NCBI GenBank assembly: GCA_001787465.1
Contig: MFXJ01000013.1
Coordinates: 1 to 13,933, forward strand
Origin: Candidatus Peregrinibacteria bacterium RIFOXYB2_FULL_32_7
GTDB taxonomy: Bacteria; Patescibacteriota; Gracilibacteria; UBA1369; GWF2-33-10
DNA: 13,933 nt
Direction of reading: 5' to 3'
This document shows, one piece after another, positions 5,990 to 13,933 of this stretch (the first letter of the stretch is position 1; each line of letters starts with the position of its first letter). The notes beneath the pieces are model-generated. The model saw only the letters and a list, made by a program, of their open reading frames with translations. It was not told the DNA's origin and searched no databases. Made by a program: the position numbers and the translations under genes.

Positions 5990-7249
5990 ATGTCATTCAA
6001 AATTCCAGAAGGCGTTGATCCAAATGCTGTAAAAGATGAAATGAAATTAAGAGAAGAAGTAATTGCTAATTTATCAAGAATACAATCCCAACTTCAAAAG
6101 TCTAGACAAAGAATAAAAGCATTAGCAAAAGGTCCAAAAAGTTTAAGAACAGCGGTACGTCGTTTAAAAGCTAAGAAAGAATATTTAGAAAATGAAATAA
6201 AAGGTGCTCCACGCAAGACAAATAATGGACGAGCATCTGCCACTGATCAACGCCAGAATGGATTTCACGGATCTCAAAAACAATTTAACCAAGGTCACGT
6301 AAAAGATTTTTTTGATAAACAAAGAAATACAAATAAAGCAGAAGTACCGAATCTACCAACAAGTGAAGCGCCTGACGAATCAACAAGAATAACTTATTTA
6401 GAAAGAGGAGCGGATTTTGATTCGTGGATAAAGTGTCTTAAAGGCTTAAAACCCGGAGATCAGCTAGAAATAACAGCCGAAGATGGTGAAACAATAACTG
6501 GTCAATTTAATTCTTTTAGAAGTTACAAGGACGATAGAGTTGCCAAAATAAATTTAATGGACACAAGGATGGGCTACATAACCGATAAAATTAGCCTCAG
6601 AGTCATTGATGGGAAAAGCGATTACAAAAAACCAGATACTGAATCAGACGAAATAACCTCTTTAACTGAAGAACAATGTGGGGATCTTAATTTATGGAGA
6701 CAATGTCTTAATCAATTAGATGCAAGATTAGAAAGAGGAGAAAAAGTTTGGGTAGAAATTAAAATTAATGGGATTAGAACTAAAAGTAAACTTACTAGCG
6801 TTGCAGATTACACTTCTTATTTTATGTTATTTTTAACTGACGCAGAAGGCAGAAATCGTAACATTGATAGTGCTCATATAACTTCTTTCCGAGTCCTTAA
6901 AGACAAAGATGATGAAGGTGGAGCTGAAATTGATGATGGATGGGAAATATTAGAAAAAGGACATATAACTAATGAAACCTGGCTGAAGAAACTTACACCC
7001 TTAAAAGGAAAATTAATTAAAATAAAAGGAAAAGATCAAAATGCCTTTGTATTATTTAGATTAAATGACTTTTTCGATAGAGAAAACTATATAGAAATAA
7101 ATGCAACAGCACCTAACGACCCAAGAAATCAAATAGAAGTATTCTACAGTGACGAAATCTCTGCAAAAATACCAAAACAAGCACCAGAAACTCGCAAGCA
7201 ATCTACTCCACCAAAAGGACCTGCTTATTGGTTTAGCACAATCAATTAG
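5990..7249 (+). CDS. Uncharacterised protein: N-terminal coiled coil plus three diverged copies of a beta-rich domain
   Basis: I do not recognise this 419-residue protein. Residues about 14-72 are a charged helix with heptad-like spacing, likely a coiled coil. A polar linker rich in Gln, Asn and Gly follows (73-130). The rest looks like three tandem copies of one domain of about 75-85 residues, at about 134-207, 222-305 and 319-394. Each copy opens with an aromatic-anchored helix (DSWIKCLKGL, NLWRQCLNQL, ETWLKKLTPL). Next comes a basic strand (GDQLEITAEDG, GEKVWVEIKING, GKLIKIKGKD), a run of strands, and a closing strand (DKISLRVID, AHITSFRVL, DEISAKIPK). The pattern suggests a small beta-barrel such as an SH3-, Sm- or PilZ-like fold, which I infer only from strand pattern. 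There is no signal peptide or membrane segment, so it is probably cytosolic and perhaps oligomeric. It has a strong promoter of its own, and its neighbours give no clue to function. Confidence 0.8.
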   Translation: MSFKIPEGVDPNAVKDEMKLREEVIANLSRIQSQLQKSRQRIKALAKGPKSLRTAVRRLKAKKEYLENEIKGAPRKTNNGRASATDQRQNGFHGSQKQFNQGHVKDFFDKQRNTNKAEVPNLPTSEAPDESTRITYLERGADFDSWIKCLKGLKPGDQLEITAEDGETITGQFNSFRSYKDDRVAKINLMDTRMGYITDKISLRVIDGKSDYKKPDTESDEITSLTEEQCGDLNLWRQCLNQLDARLERGEKVWVEIKINGIRTKSKLTSVADYTSYFMLFLTDAEGRNRNIDSAHITSFRVLKDKDDEGGAEIDDGWEILEKGHITNETWLKKLTPLKGKLIKIKGKDQNAFVLFRLNDFFDRENYIEINATAPNDPRNQIEVFYSDEISAKIPKQAPETRKQSTPPKGPAYWFSTIN

Positions 7250-7554
7250 TAATTTGATTTAAAAATTGAATTAACAGATAAGGGTCTTTTCCTAAATTTT
7301 GCTAAGGCTCCAAGTAAAAACAACTTTCATATCTAAGACAGATTAAGCATTTATTTTTGATTTTTAAAATTTAAACCACAGGTAAAAATTTGCCTTACCT
7401 ATAGTACACAAAATCAACAATCATTTTACAAATTAAAATTATTTATAATTGCATTTCTTATTCCTAAATTATAACTAAAATTTTTAAAGTTTCTCCAATG
7501 TTTTCAACTAATAAACATTACGCGTAATTTAGTGAGATAATGCAAATTTTATTT
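7250..7554. other. Convergent AT-rich intergenic region, no gene seen
   Basis: This gap lies between two genes that converge on it. I find no convincing coding frame, tRNA or strong rho-independent terminator for either gene. The only structures are a six-pair hairpin, AGGTAA (7380-7385) with TTACCT (7395-7400), which lacks a following T run, and a perfect 12-base palindrome ATTACGCGTAAT (7517-7528). Confidence 0.6.
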
Positions 7555-10500
7555 TTATTTCACCTCCACCTCATTGCTCATTTTAAATATTTCCTGTCCA
7601 TCACTTGAGATAATAGCGCTGTAGATTTTATCTCCTTCTGTAATGTCAGCGGTATTTTCTAGGGCCGAAGCGCATGGACAACTAACGCATGGAGGAAGAA
7701 GGCTATATACTCCTTCATCAAGCGTATTCATTAACTCATCGCTTTTTGTAAATCCTTCAGAGAGAATTTGATTATCATCGCTTGGATCAAGAGGATTTGT
7801 ACCGCGCAAAATTTCCTGATAATCATTTACTCCTCCATCATCTGTATCTTCATCATACTCATCAGTTCCATAAGTTTTTTCCTCCGGATTAGAAAGACCT
7901 TCATTATCATAATCATCATCATAAGCGTCTAAAGGATCAGTTTTTAAATCTATCACTTCATCATAATCGTTTACGCCCCCATCATCGGTATCTGGATCAT
8001 ATGGATCTGTGCCATACTTATTTTCTTCTTCGTTTATTAAGCCATCTTTATCAGGATCATTATCTTCTTTTAAAGGATCAGTATAGTTTTGCGCTTCAAC
8101 GCCATCAAGAAGTCCATCTCCGTCAGTGTCAGGATTATTTGGATCTGTACCGATTTTCTCTTCTTCCTTTTCAGACAAACCATCACCATCATCATCAATT
8201 TCATAACAATTATAAATATTTAAAACTCTATCCGCTATTTCCAAAAATTTACCCCTAGTTAATTTCTGCTCTGGATTTTCTGCTTCCTCCTTAGTCAAAA
8301 TAAATGTTTTTTCAACTTCATTTTCTAAATTCAAATAAGAAGATATATCTTGAGCGATTTTTAACCAAAAATCATACCAAGGCTCAGTTCCTTCTATATT
8401 TTGCAAGCTGATCATCGTAGTTCCAAAAACCGTTTCAAATTTATCCAAAACTTCAAGAATAATCTTAGCTTGTTCTGCAATCGTAATGCTTTCATTAGGT
8501 TTAAATTCTGTTAAGCCAGTCTGTTCATCAAAAGTTTCTAAATAACCAGTGATAAACTCACGCAAATAAGATTCTTTTGTGTGCGCGTAAATCCAATCTT
8601 CAGCATTTCCCAAACTTATATCGCTAAACACTTGAGGATCTTCATAAGCTTCTTTTCTTGGTTCAATACATAACATCCCATTCATAATTTTTGTAAACTC
8701 AGCTCTTTTAATTTCTTCTTCAAGGTGTAAATTAAATTCTCCATTTTCTTCTTGACCGATTAAAACATCATAATCATACAAAGTCTTGATTGTATCATAG
8801 ATTTCATTTGTCGGATCAATATCATCATACGGAGAAATTTCTTTGATTAGCGGATCTGGATCGACATCATCAGTAAAACCATCGGAATCAGTATCTTTGC
8901 TGTTCAAATTAGTGCCATTTTCATATTCTTCAAGGTTACTAATGGAATCAGCATCATCATCTGAATTCGCATCTTTCGAGTCTAATGGATTTAGCTGGTA
9001 AATAAGTTCTATATCATCAGGAATACCGTCAGCATCAGTATCTTGATCGCTTAGTTGAATGCTAGCGACATTATCTAAATCAAGCTCACTGTCCGGAAGC
9101 GAAGAAAGAATTTCTTCTCCGTGAATAGCAATATAAATTTCCGCCACCACTTCATCTGAATCCAAAGAAACAAGTTCAATAATTAAAGGATCATCTTCTT
9201 TTTCAACTGCTTTCAGCCTTAAATCCAAATTCTCTGTCAGAAGATAAATATTACCATTTGCCGCTACCAAAGCCACGCGATTATTTTCTTCATTCATGAT
9301 CTGAAGTCCACCTGGATAAATCGGATCATCACCAGGCAAAATAGAACCAATAATTTTTTCTGATAAAATTTTTACCTGCACACCATGAAGCAAATACACA
9401 ATCGTACTATCAAAAACAAACGCCGAATCCTTAATCACTACATCTGTATTTACGTCAGGAACCAAAACTGAAGCAAAGATAATATTATTTTTATTATCCA
9501 AAATCGCCAGCAAAGTAGGCGAATTCGCGCTGGCAGGCAAAACATCAGCACGATACAGATCTTCCATCCCTTCTTGAATAATTAATCTAGGCACACTCGG
9601 ATCGTAAATCGCAATAATTTCCCCATTCCCATCTTTAATTACAAATTCATCAGTCATATTCAAATCACTAATTTGGAATTGCCCATTTGCATCTGAATAA
9701 TATCGACCATTCTCATCAACCGAATCAGTTTCAATTGTCTCAAGGACATTATTTCTATTTCGAAATAAGACAAACGGAATTTCTGCTTCCGCTGGATCCA
9801 AAGCTCCTTCAATAATTTCACTTGTACCGCTCGATTCATTTAGAATCATATCTGGAACAAAAAGACTAACGGCAATTTCCTGAAAATCTTTATTGCCGTT
9901 CCTGTCAAAAACAGTTAATCCGATATGTTTAGTTTTTAATTCTTCATACGGACCGATTTCGATTTGCGATTTATCTTGACCTTTAATGTCAAAATCATTG
10001 GTAAAATCGCCATCATTATTTGTGTCTGTTTTGAGATCCAAATCCCAAGCGTAAAAAGCTATTTCACCCTCTGAATCAAAGGAATTCTCTGCGGATAAAG
10101 TATAAGTTTTGAATATTGATAAATTAATTGACTGAACTCCTAAATCAGCATGAGGTTGCGTTGTATCGCCGCAAATTTGCGGCGGAAGAAGAATAATATT
10201 TGAATTAGTTGAAAAATCACCTTCAGCGTTAAATGCTCTTAGATCCATATAAAATTCGCCATTTTCCAAATCATAATGGAGAGAAGTATCAGATTTTTTC
10301 GGAATCGTAATAAATTCAACAGTTTCATTTGTATCCAAATTAAACATCGGTCCCGACTCAAATTCAAGCTTAGCTACCTCTTCATTTGTGGATAACACAG
10401 AAACATCTTCAAAAAGCATCATGCCATTTTTAATTTTTTGCGCTTCATTAATTTTTTCTTTATTAATTAATTCCAAAACGCCTTTTTTCACTTTTAATTT

Positions 10501-13500
10501 TTCATTTCCCTGATTGCTATCAATAGTAATAATTTTATTTTTACTAATCTTATAATTTAGAGCTTGATCATTTAATTCACCGCCATCTTCATCCAAAGGC
10601 ACTAATTCAAATTCAGCCGTATCAATAATATGCACAAATAAATTACCAGCAAAAACTGCTTCTCCATTTGTCAAAATAGTTGATTCAAAAGTTTTTAAGG
10701 AAACACCACTATCTGCCTCCAAAAGTCTGATTTTTGAAGTCTCAATTTCCGGTAAAGTGAATTCTTGTCCATCTTTTATCGTTATCGCGAACTCATCCGC
10801 CAAATTAATATTTAACTTCCCACTTTCAGATTTAAATTTAATTGAAGAATTAAAAATTTGACTGCCCGCAGCTATATAAAGATCCATTTCGCCAAATTTT
10901 AAGACAAATTCAAATGGATTTTGCAAAAAATTAGGCATTTCAAAGCCACTATTTTCTTTCAATAAGGCCGAACTTCCATCAGCAAAAGACAACTTCACTT
11001 CAGAATTGCTGGCAGTCGTAATTTTATCATAAGCTCCAAGCTGACCACTTGGCGCAGAACTAATATTGCTAATATTTATATCACCTTTTAAGGCTGAATA
11101 AGCCACGGTATTAATATCGCCAGCTAAATCAGCAATTTTTTCTTGTTTAATACTTTCTTCCGGAAGAATAAATAAAGTCCTTTTTGTACTATCTTCAAGA
11201 TTTTTATCAAAAGCCACTTTTGATTTTTTTATATCCGCCATATAAGCATAAATATTTTCGAATCTATCCTCATACAAAAAGTCAAAATCAACATTTTGGT
11301 CGCCAGCAGAGACTCTATTTACATGATTGACACTAGGCATCTTCGGTATCAGAGATGTTAAATCCATTACTTTTGGACTTCTAGTAACAAATTTCTGCTC
11401 ACTTTCATTGCTATAATTATACTTAATATATAAATCTCTACCTATACTGTAAATTATATCCTCATCGTCATCATGATCCACATCCAAAAAGACCATAGCG
11501 CTTTCAGTCTCAGCTTCAGCCGTATAATTCATTAAATTTTCATTTATACCTTTTTTCTCATCATAAATAAATATTCCTTTTTCAATTATCTGCGTTGAAT
11601 CGCTACTATTGTCTGAAGCATCAGACAAACTAGTGCTAGCAGTTAATTTATTTTCAAGATCATCAAATTGATTATATTGATCTTTAAGTTGTTCCTGAAC
11701 GGCAATTAATTGTGAATTATCCTCGTTATTTTCCAAAATCTCAGTATTATCAAAAATCACTTTATCTTCAACATTAGAATTTTTTGCTAAAATAAATTTA
11801 GGATTTTCTTTCGCTATTAATTTATAAAAATTTTCTTTATCTAAATTAGCATATAATTTTTTATTTAAATCATCTGATTTTTCCATATAAGCAAGCATTT
11901 CTTTTCTTAAATTTGTATAAGCTTTGACGGTACTGCTTGAATTGGCATATAAAGGATTATTAATATTATCAAAAGCGCGCTTTTTTATTTCTTCCAAAGA
12001 ATATTTTTGCATCAAAGAGTTAATATCAAATTTTTGATTATCAGCCGTTAAATAAATTTCTTTTTCAAAATCTTTTCCAGCTTGATTAAATTCATGATGA
12101 GGATCTCCAAGTTTACTTAAAATTTCTTTTAAATTATTAGCATAAATATTTTCATAATCTTCATAATAACTTTCAGGTTCAGGCTCGCTTTCTACCGCAT
12201 TCTCAATTATTTCCGTTCCTGATTCAACCGTATTTGTCGTCACAGAAGAAGCAGTATCAAGACCTTCCTCTATAATACCAACTGTAGATTCCAAAGTTTC
12301 ATTTATCGGCGTAACCAATTTTTCAGAAAATTCATTTAAGGTATCAGCAATTTGATGAGAAAGATTAATAATAAAATTCGTATCTAATTGCAAATTGGTG
12401 TAAGCATCAACTCGTATCAATTCATAAAAATCTACTTTTACATTAGGAACATCAAAAACTCCAGCTTCTAAATCTATCGGCAGAACAGGAGAAAGCGGTC
12501 GCGCTGTTAAATCTTCAACTGTGGTTTTTAATTTAAGCTCAGAACTAGGCACAAAACCTGATCTTAAAATACAAACAATTCTAATAATTTTTTTCAACAT
12601 CGAAACCGCAATATTAAGTTCATTAGGAAGCTTCGGAAATTCTGGAGCCGGCGGAATATTTGGGAGATTAGGAATTAAAAGCGGTGGCAATTTCGGTAGA
12701 TCAAAAAAATCTAAATTAGGAGGAGGCGGAATTAATTGTATTTCTGGTATGTTAACTTCAGCTTCTATTCCATCCAAAGTTATTGGCAGTTTTATTTTAG
12801 GCAGTGTCGGTAAAATTATGGTCTCAGGCTCAAAAGAAATTTCAGGCCAAGTAATAGTCAAACCAGCATTAATATGAGAAACATCAATGATAATATTAGG
12901 CCATTTAGGCAGATCTAAAATCGGCAAATCAGGTAAAAATACGGTTAATTTCAAAATCATTTCATACAAAGTCAATCTTTGCGTTTTACACTCATCACAT
13001 CCTTCTTGATATTCAACACTAAGATTCAAAAATCCCTGCCAAGTTTTCACGGCTTTTGTAATATTTCTAATTTCAGCTACCCACGTCCCTATTCTTTGCG
13101 TATTTGTTTCAATATAACCGATAGTGAAATCAACGATCGCCTCCACATAACAAAGTATTTGATAAACATAATACAAAAGCTCCTCACGCAGATTAATAAT
13201 TTGCAAAGGTAGCTCTTCGTACGCCTGCAAAGTATCTATATTTTGCTCTACAGCCTGAATCATTTGCGCTACCGCCTGTTTATAAGTTTCAGCGCTTGGC
13301 CCTGTCCAATTCATCGAGACTCTATTAAAATCAACCTTTAAATCATCAAGCCAAAATTCCCAATCTAGTTTCACGCGATTTAATTCTTCAGGAGAAAGAG
13401 TCGGAACTTTTATAATTACTTCTTCTGATTGAATTTTTAAAAGCGGTATTTTATTCAAAGCCGTCAAAATACTTGCTGGTCCAGTTAATTTATATGAATA

Positions 13501-13933
13501 AGTAGAATCTTTATCTTGTCCAAAAAGTCCTTTCAAATCAGGATAAATAAAAATTAAATCAGGCAAATCTAACAACTGCGCAAATTCATCACTTTGTCGC
13601 GCCCACCAATCAGTGAAAACTGCTGGAAATCCTGGGACTCTAATGTTTTTCTGCGTTCGTACCGACTGCTCATATTTTCCCAAATTATAACTTTCTACGC
13701 CTGATTCAGCTTCATTTTGTTCTGAATTTTCCATATCACTAATTGAATCTGAACTACCAGTTAAATTAATCGCCATCATGCCATTAGTAGTTTCAATCAC
13801 ATCATTCGCAACTGAAATAGCCTGATCTACAACGCTATTAATCATTCCACAAATATCTTTATCAGTAGCTAGCGATAAAAGTTCCCAAACCGGTATCCCA
13901 AAAGTAAAGCATCGGCCTACAGGAAATTGTCCA
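7555..13933 (-). CDS. Giant secreted multidomain SLH-anchored surface protein, 5' end outside the window
   Basis: The frame is open from its TAA stop to the right edge. The first in-frame ATG is at 13845, but 29 further codons upstream lack any stop or ATG/GTG/TTG, so the true start and any signal peptide lie beyond 13933. Residues are numbered from that ATG. 1-300 is largely helical. 302-408 is Leu-Pro-rich (LPKLPPLLIPNLPNIPP). About 776-812 is FG-GAP/VCBS-like (FLDVDHDDDEDIIYS). 936-970 is FecR-like (LSFADGSSALLKENS), with a weaker echo at 1136-1182. 1228-1330 is PKD-like (ENSFDSEGEIAFYAWDLD). 1599-1666 and 1883-2024 are thrombospondin type 3 calcium-binding repeats. Three SLH-like domains lie at about 1671-1727, 1738-1804 and 1815-1879, with FSDISLGNAEDWIYAHTKES the clearest. 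These suggest a calcium-stiffened surface fibre or S-layer-associated adhesin, which is inference. Cysteines cluster at CDEC (283-286) and CVSCPC (2053-2058). No catalytic domain is recognised. Confidence 0.88.
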   Translation of the reverse strand, partial: GQFPVGRCFTFGIPVWELLSLATDKDICGMINSVVDQAISVANDVIETTNGMMAINLTGSSDSISDMENSEQNEAESGVESYNLGKYEQSVRTQKNIRVPGFPAVFTDWWARQSDEFAQLLDLPDLIFIYPDLKGLFGQDKDSTYSYKLTGPASILTALNKIPLLKIQSEEVIIKVPTLSPEELNRVKLDWEFWLDDLKVDFNRVSMNWTGPSAETYKQAVAQMIQAVEQNIDTLQAYEELPLQIINLREELLYYVYQILCYVEAIVDFTIGYIETNTQRIGTWVAEIRNITKAVKTWQGFLNLSVEYQEGCDECKTQRLTLYEMILKLTVFLPDLPILDLPKWPNIIIDVSHINAGLTITWPEISFEPETIILPTLPKIKLPITLDGIEAEVNIPEIQLIPPPPNLDFFDLPKLPPLLIPNLPNIPPAPEFPKLPNELNIAVSMLKKIIRIVCILRSGFVPSSELKLKTTVEDLTARPLSPVLPIDLEAGVFDVPNVKVDFYELIRVDAYTNLQLDTNFIINLSHQIADTLNEFSEKLVTPINETLESTVGIIEEGLDTASSVTTNTVESGTEIIENAVESEPEPESYYEDYENIYANNLKEILSKLGDPHHEFNQAGKDFEKEIYLTADNQKFDINSLMQKYSLEEIKKRAFDNINNPLYANSSSTVKAYTNLRKEMLAYMEKSDDLNKKLYANLDKENFYKLIAKENPKFILAKNSNVEDKVIFDNTEILENNEDNSQLIAVQEQLKDQYNQFDDLENKLTASTSLSDASDNSSDSTQIIEKGIFIYDEKKGINENLMNYTAEAETESAMVFLDVDHDDDEDIIYSIGRDLYIKYNYSNESEQKFVTRSPKVMDLTSLIPKMPSVNHVNRVSAGDQNVDFDFLYEDRFENIYAYMADIKKSKVAFDKNLEDSTKRTLFILPEESIKQEKIADLAGDINTVAYSALKGDINISNISSAPSGQLGAYDKITTASNSEVKLSFADGSSALLKENSGFEMPNFLQNPFEFVLKFGEMDLYIAAGSQIFNSSIKFKSESGKLNINLADEFAITIKDGQEFTLPEIETSKIRLLEADSGVSLKTFESTILTNGEAVFAGNLFVHIIDTAEFELVPLDEDGGELNDQALNYKISKNKIITIDSNQGNEKLKVKKGVLELINKEKINEAQKIKNGMMLFEDVSVLSTNEEVAKLEFESGPMFNLDTNETVEFITIPKKSDTSLHYDLENGEFYMDLRAFNAEGDFSTNSNIILLPPQICGDTTQPHADLGVQSINLSIFKTYTLSAENSFDSEGEIAFYAWDLDLKTDTNNDGDFTNDFDIKGQDKSQIEIGPYEELKTKHIGLTVFDRNGNKDFQEIAVSLFVPDMILNESSGTSEIIEGALDPAEAEIPFVLFRNRNNVLETIETDSVDENGRYYSDANGQFQISDLNMTDEFVIKDGNGEIIAIYDPSVPRLIIQEGMEDLYRADVLPASANSPTLLAILDNKNNIIFASVLVPDVNTDVVIKDSAFVFDSTIVYLLHGVQVKILSEKIIGSILPGDDPIYPGGLQIMNEENNRVALVAANGNIYLLTENLDLRLKAVEKEDDPLIIELVSLDSDEVVAEIYIAIHGEEILSSLPDSELDLDNVASIQLSDQDTDADGIPDDIELIYQLNPLDSKDANSDDDADSISNLEEYENGTNLNSKDTDSDGFTDDVDPDPLIKEISPYDDIDPTNEIYDTIKTLYDYDVLIGQEENGEFNLHLEEEIKRAEFTKIMNGMLCIEPRKEAYEDPQVFSDISLGNAEDWIYAHTKESYLREFITGYLETFDEQTGLTEFKPNESITIAEQAKIILEVLDKFETVFGTTMISLQNIEGTEPWYDFWLKIAQDISSYLNLENEVEKTFILTKEEAENPEQKLTRGKFLEIADRVLNIYNCYEIDDDGDGLSEKEEEKIGTDPNNPDTDGDGLLDGVEAQNYTDPLKEDNDPDKDGLINEEENKYGTDPYDPDTDDGGVNDYDEVIDLKTDPLDAYDDDYDNEGLSNPEEKTYGTDEYDEDTDDGGVNDYQEILRGTNPLDPSDDNQILSEGFTKSDELMNTLDEGVYSLLPPCVSCPCASALENTADITEGDKIYSAIISSDGQEIFKMSNEVEVK
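7774..8199 (-). repeat. Thrombospondin type 3 repeat array at the C-terminus of the giant protein
   Basis: The block holds aspartate-rich loops of the DxDxDG type. Three long units begin KIGTDPNNPDTDGDGL, KYGTDPYDPDTDDGGV and TYGTDEYDEDTDDGGV, at residues 1897, 1943 and 1991, so the period is 46 and then 48 residues. The last two units are close in both DNA and protein and look like the most recent duplication. In these units the usual GDG of the loop becomes DDGGVNDY. This family binds calcium and stiffens extracellular stalks. A shorter, related block lies at 8848-9051 on the other side of the SLH domains. Confidence 0.85.
8209..8835 (-). other. Three SLH-like cell-surface anchoring domains within the giant protein
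   Basis: The first copy has DIDPTNEIYDTIKTLYDYDV, then G-F and the acidic/Arg-Glu stretch KRAEFTKIMN. The second has VFSDISLGNAEDWIYAHTKE, FITGYLE, FKPNESITIAEQAKIILEVL. The third is degenerate: EPWYDFWLKIAQDISSYL, then KLTRGKFLEIADRVL. The order (F-D, W-aromatic, G-x-x-G, F-P, T-R-E-A) is that of SLH domains, which bind secondary cell-wall polymers in Gram-positives. The ligand in this organism is unknown. The TRAE-type motif is intact only in part (LTRGKF in copy three, ITIAEQA in copy two). Confidence 0.75.

Noticed and set aside
7425..7449. A TTTACA / TATAAT promoter pair in the convergent gap
   Set aside because: The spacer is only 13 bases and no gene follows on that strand; such motifs are expected by chance in AT-rich DNA.
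7517..7528. Palindrome ATTACGCGTAAT as a shared terminator
   Set aside because: It is perfect but short, leaves few pairs once a loop is allowed, and has no T run on either strand.
12521..12877. A Gly/Ser-rich 118-codon plus-strand frame inside the giant gene
   Set aside because: It is the antisense shadow of the Leu-Pro-rich segment; the repeated codons on one strand create the Gly-rich frame on the other.
13843..13845. The ATG at 13845 as the true start of the giant protein
   Set aside because: The frame stays open for all 29 complete codons to the edge with no other start codon, and the sequence after this ATG is not a signal peptide, so the protein most likely begins outside the window.

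Overview
The window is AT-rich bacterial DNA, roughly one-third G+C by eye, with densely packed genes read by the ordinary code: TGA ends the M16 peptidase gene, and TAA or TAG end the others. Several things fit a member of the Candidate Phyla Radiation (Patescibacteria, Parcubacteria-like): low G+C, lysine- and asparagine-rich proteins, a very large surface protein with SLH and calcium-binding repeats, a DUF1385 membrane protein, and a lone short-form transaldolase. A low-G+C Gram-positive lineage cannot be excluded from sequence alone. None of the six gene starts inside the window has a convincing Shine-Dalgarno sequence.

Left part (1-1925): a near-consensus leftward promoter with a perfect palindrome in its spacer lies at the left edge and points out of the window. 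Next to it is a leftward two-gene operon, transaldolase followed 5 bases later by an HI0933-type flavoprotein. A short region with back-to-back promoters (1926-2049) separates this operon from the rightward genes.

Middle (2050-7249): the rightward genes are an uncharacterised GNAT-like protein, an M16 zinc peptidase, a DUF1385 membrane protein 30 bases behind it, and a 419-residue unknown protein with its own strong promoter. That last protein has a coiled coil followed by three diverged copies of one domain. Between the GNAT-like gene and the peptidase gene lies a locally G+C-rich stretch (3194-3355) whose two ends pair and which encloses several hairpins. It is a candidate structured RNA.

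Right part (7250-13933): a 305-base AT-rich convergent gap, then one leftward gene filling the rest. Its reading frame stays open to the window edge, so the protein is longer than the roughly 2,125 residues seen here. It looks like a secreted, surface-anchored multidomain protein. The order is a helical N-terminal part, a Leu-Pro-rich segment, an FG-GAP-like unit, FecR-like units, a PKD-like domain, and three SLH-like domains sandwiched between two thrombospondin type 3 calcium-binding blocks.

The small genes are mostly housekeeping. The points most worth a second look are the intergenic RNA candidate, the three-repeat protein, the giant surface protein, the promoter with its operator, and short G+C-rich palindromes lying inside coding sequence. 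I see no CRISPR array, tRNA, rRNA, insertion sequence or recognisable defence system.
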